DNA from: Treponema sp.
GTDB lineage: Bacteria > Spirochaetota > Spirochaetia > Treponematales > Treponemataceae
Direction of reading: 5' to 3'
DNA length: 6,822 nucleotides
Assembly: GCA_017613485.1 (NCBI GenBank)
Contig: JAGADS010000137.1
Location: forward strand, 1 to 6,822
A program made the translations under genes and the position numbers. Position 1 is the first letter of the stretch, and every line of letters begins with the position of its first letter. Of the stretch, positions 5,946-6,822 are shown piece after piece. The notes beneath the pieces were generated by a model. The model ran no database searches. It was not told where the DNA came from and was given only the letters and a program-made list of their open reading frames with translations.

Positions 5946-5968
5946 AATCCCCTGAAAAACAGGGGATT
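5946..5968. repeat. 9-bp perfect hairpin between the FecR-like and cyclase genes
   Basis: AATCCCCTG (5946-5954) and CAGGGGATT (5960-5968) are perfectly complementary around an all-A loop (all-T on the minus strand). No T-run follows on either strand, so it is not itself a terminator. It is the first of two tandem hairpins in the leader or intercistronic RNA ahead of the cyclase. Confidence 0.75.
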
Positions 5969-6010
5969 TCATAGTGTTCCTAAAAAGAGTTCAGGATCAA
6001 CAGGTGGAAT

Positions 6011-6454
6011 CTATTCCGTTATCTCAGCGTCTTCTTCCTCGTCAGAATCCCATTCAAGCTCGTCATTTCCATCGCGGGCACGTGAAGATGCTGTGCTTAC
6101 GCTGGCTCTTGAACTTGCAGTATTGCCGCTTACATTACTGCTTGCAGCTACTCCGCCTGACTTCAAGGAAGCAGATCCCTTTGAAGAAGCTGTGAGCTTA
6201 TCAACAGTTCCCTTTTTCAAGGCTGAAATAGTAATATCCTTTCCATCAAGTGTAAGAACGATACTTGATTTTGAACCGATGCTTACAACTGTAGATGCAG
6301 AAAGTGCCTGACCTACCTTTACATTCTCCATCTTTCCTGGAGAAACCTCGTACTGAACCTTTCCCTTCACTGATTTTACTACATAAGAACCCTCAGCGAA
6401 CGCAAAACAAACTGAAAGAAGTGCTGTAAAAATAAAAGCCAATCCTCTTTTCAT
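6011..6454 (-). CDS. Small exported FecR-like domain protein
   Basis: The product is 147 residues. A signal peptide (1-20) has basic KR, a hydrophobic core and a likely cleavage at AFA-EG. LSVC at 13-16 is a poor lipobox, so a lipoprotein is less likely. Residues 23-88 resemble a minimal FecR-type beta domain: a V-x-G-x-V start (YVVKSVKGKVQYE), a 'G-x-x-L' step (VGQALSAST), then S-S-I-V-L-T-L-D-G and DITISALKKGTVDKL. Then comes a Ser/Ala/Gly-rich stretch (89-126) with TASSRA twice (112-117, 121-126), and an acidic tail (128-147, twelve Asp/Glu). Classical FecR proteins are anti-sigma transducers with a membrane helix; this one lacks it, so a periplasmic or surface role is inferred. ATG 6454 has GGAGG 5 nt upstream. 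It lies 133 nt ahead of the CHASE2 cyclase on the same strand. Confidence 0.75.
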   Translation of the reverse strand: MKRGLAFIFTALLSVCFAFAEGSYVVKSVKGKVQYEVSPGKMENVKVGQALSASTVVSIGSKSSIVLTLDGKDITISALKKGTVDKLTASSKGSASLKSGGVAASSNVSGNTASSRASVSTASSRARDGNDELEWDSDEEEDAEITE

Positions 6455-6459
6455 AAATA

Positions 6460-6464
6460 CCTCC
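6460..6464 (-). promoter_or_regulatory. Shine-Dalgarno of the FecR-like gene
   Basis: A full GGAGG, 5 nt before ATG 6454: the strongest ribosome site in the window. A small hairpin (CTGTA/TACAG, 6474-6487, 4-nt loop) lies 9 nt further upstream in the leader. Confidence 0.8.
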
Positions 6465-6494
6465 GTGGATGCACTGTAGTTTTACAGACCATCC

Positions 6495-6512
6495 TTATAA
6501 TATACATTATAA
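6495..6512 (-). promoter_or_regulatory. -10 box within an 18-bp operator-like palindrome, FecR-like gene
   Basis: TTATAAT (6495-6501) and ATTATAA (6506-6512) are perfect inverted arms around a 4-bp spacer. Read on the minus strand, the arm at 6506-6512 contains TATAAT (6506-6511), a perfect -10 that would start RNA near 6499 and give a leader of about 45 nt. No good -35 is seen at 16-18 nt; upstream A/T tracts may compensate. The arms equal the half-sites of the PerR consensus, but PerR boxes have a 1-bp spacer, so no regulator is assigned. Confidence 0.55.
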
Positions 6513-6515
6513 TCA

Positions 6516-6573
6516 TTTTTTCAAAAAAAACCACCTATTTTGGAGATTTTTTTGAAAAATTTTGCAAATTTTT
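6516..6573. promoter_or_regulatory. Phased A/T tracts upstream of the FecR-like promoter
   Basis: Homopolymer tracts at 6516-6521, 6523-6530, 6538-6541, 6547-6553, 6555-6563 (AAAAATTTT) and 6566-6573 (AAATTTTT). The last four are centred about 9.5-10.5 bp apart, near one helical turn, which predicts curved DNA. Position just upstream of the -10 suits an UP-element-like or curvature-based activation role. No gene lies in 6513-6602. Confidence 0.5.
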
Positions 6574-6602
6574 GTAGGTTACCGTATTGTACCCGATAAT
6601 CA

Positions 6603-6822
6603 CTATTCTACCGTCTTTCTCCTTACAAACACTGCCAGAGCACCCAAAGTAAGGATGGCAAGCAGGGAAAGGATAAGGGCGGGATTCAGTGTGCCTGCAT
6701 CCGATGTCACAGTATCGCTTGCACTGAACACCTGGCTGGAAGAACCTGTTTCTACCGGACTATTCAATGAGACAGCCTGGTTCTCAAGTCCAGATTCTTC
6801 GATTACAGGACCATCAGGTGCC
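6603..6822 (-). CDS. C-terminal fragment of a membrane-anchored protein (N-terminus beyond right edge)
   Basis: Reading the minus strand from 6821 gives 72 open codons ending in TAG at 6603-6605. The first ~45 residues are Ser/Thr/Asp-rich and lack structure cues (for example VETGSSSQVFSASDTVTSD). They are followed by one hydrophobic helix beginning NPALILSLLAIL and a short basic end, VRRKTVE. The pattern is a surface or periplasmic protein held by a single C-terminal membrane helix with a positive cytoplasmic tail. It superficially resembles a sorting signal, but no LPxTG or PEP motif precedes the helix. It lies upstream of the FecR-like gene on the same strand, 148 nt away, with the A/T-tract promoter region between, so it need not share its operon. 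No clear terminator follows it. Family not recognised. Confidence 0.75.
   Translation of the reverse strand, partial: APDGPVIEESGLENQAVSLNSPVETGSSSQVFSASDTVTSDAGTLNPALILSLLAILTLGALAVFVRRKTVE

Noticed and set aside
5974..6000. Promoter for the cyclase with -35 TTGATC at 5995-6000 on the minus strand
   Set aside because: No acceptable -10 at 16-18 nt; the best hexamers match only about half of TATAAT.
6093..6311. Plus-strand 72-residue open frame (and the one at 5974-6195)
   Set aside because: Both are opposite the FecR-like gene, which has a signal peptide and an ideal SD; products show no motifs.
6495..6512. Canonical PerR or Fur box
   Set aside because: Half-sites match, but the 4-bp spacer does not fit the 7-1-7 geometry; kept only as an unassigned palindrome.

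Overview
The window most resembles a chromosomal stretch of a spirochaete, probably a gut or rumen-type Treponema. This rests on moderate G+C, a divergent ClpP, and a CHASE2-type class III cyclase next to a small exported FecR-like protein. It is a family-level impression without a database search. No rRNA, tRNA, transposase, phage or CRISPR genes were seen.

Layout, left to right. (1) Positions 1-1513, minus strand: clpP (902-1513), followed 14 nt downstream by a gene at 1-887 that runs off the left edge. I reconstructed the latter by hand; it encodes a UPF0158-like N-terminal domain joined through an acidic linker to a GNAT acetyltransferase domain. (2) Positions 1514-1646: a divergent promoter region serving clpP leftwards and a tocopherol-cyclase-like gene rightwards. 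(3) Positions 1647-2783, plus strand: the tocopherol-cyclase-like (lipocalin-like) protein. (4) Positions 2784-3018: a convergent gap filled almost end to end by a mirrored repeat element with 15-bp perfect terminal inverted repeats, a 20-bp tandem repeat, and two 19-nt hairpins that differ in stem but share the loop CTACG. (5) Positions 3019-6454, minus strand: a small exported FecR-like protein (6011-6454), then a strong intrinsic terminator or attenuator, then a 952-residue membrane CHASE2 / class IIIb adenylate cyclase (3019-5877). (6) Positions 6455-6602: the control region of the FecR-like gene, with a perfect TATAAT overlapping a TTATAAT-N4-ATTATAA palindrome and helically phased A/T tracts. 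(7) Positions 6603-6822, minus strand: the C-terminal tail of a protein with one membrane helix and a short basic cytoplasmic end.

The most coherent functional unit is the FecR-like protein plus the CHASE2 cyclase. The exported protein would lie on the same side of the membrane as the CHASE2 sensor, so it is a candidate ligand or modulator for cAMP synthesis. The terminator 18 nt before the cyclase start suggests that cyclase expression depends on read-through or conditional antitermination. The other standout is the intergenic mirrored element, whose conserved loop and flanks with changed but still complementary stems imply that structure rather than sequence is maintained.
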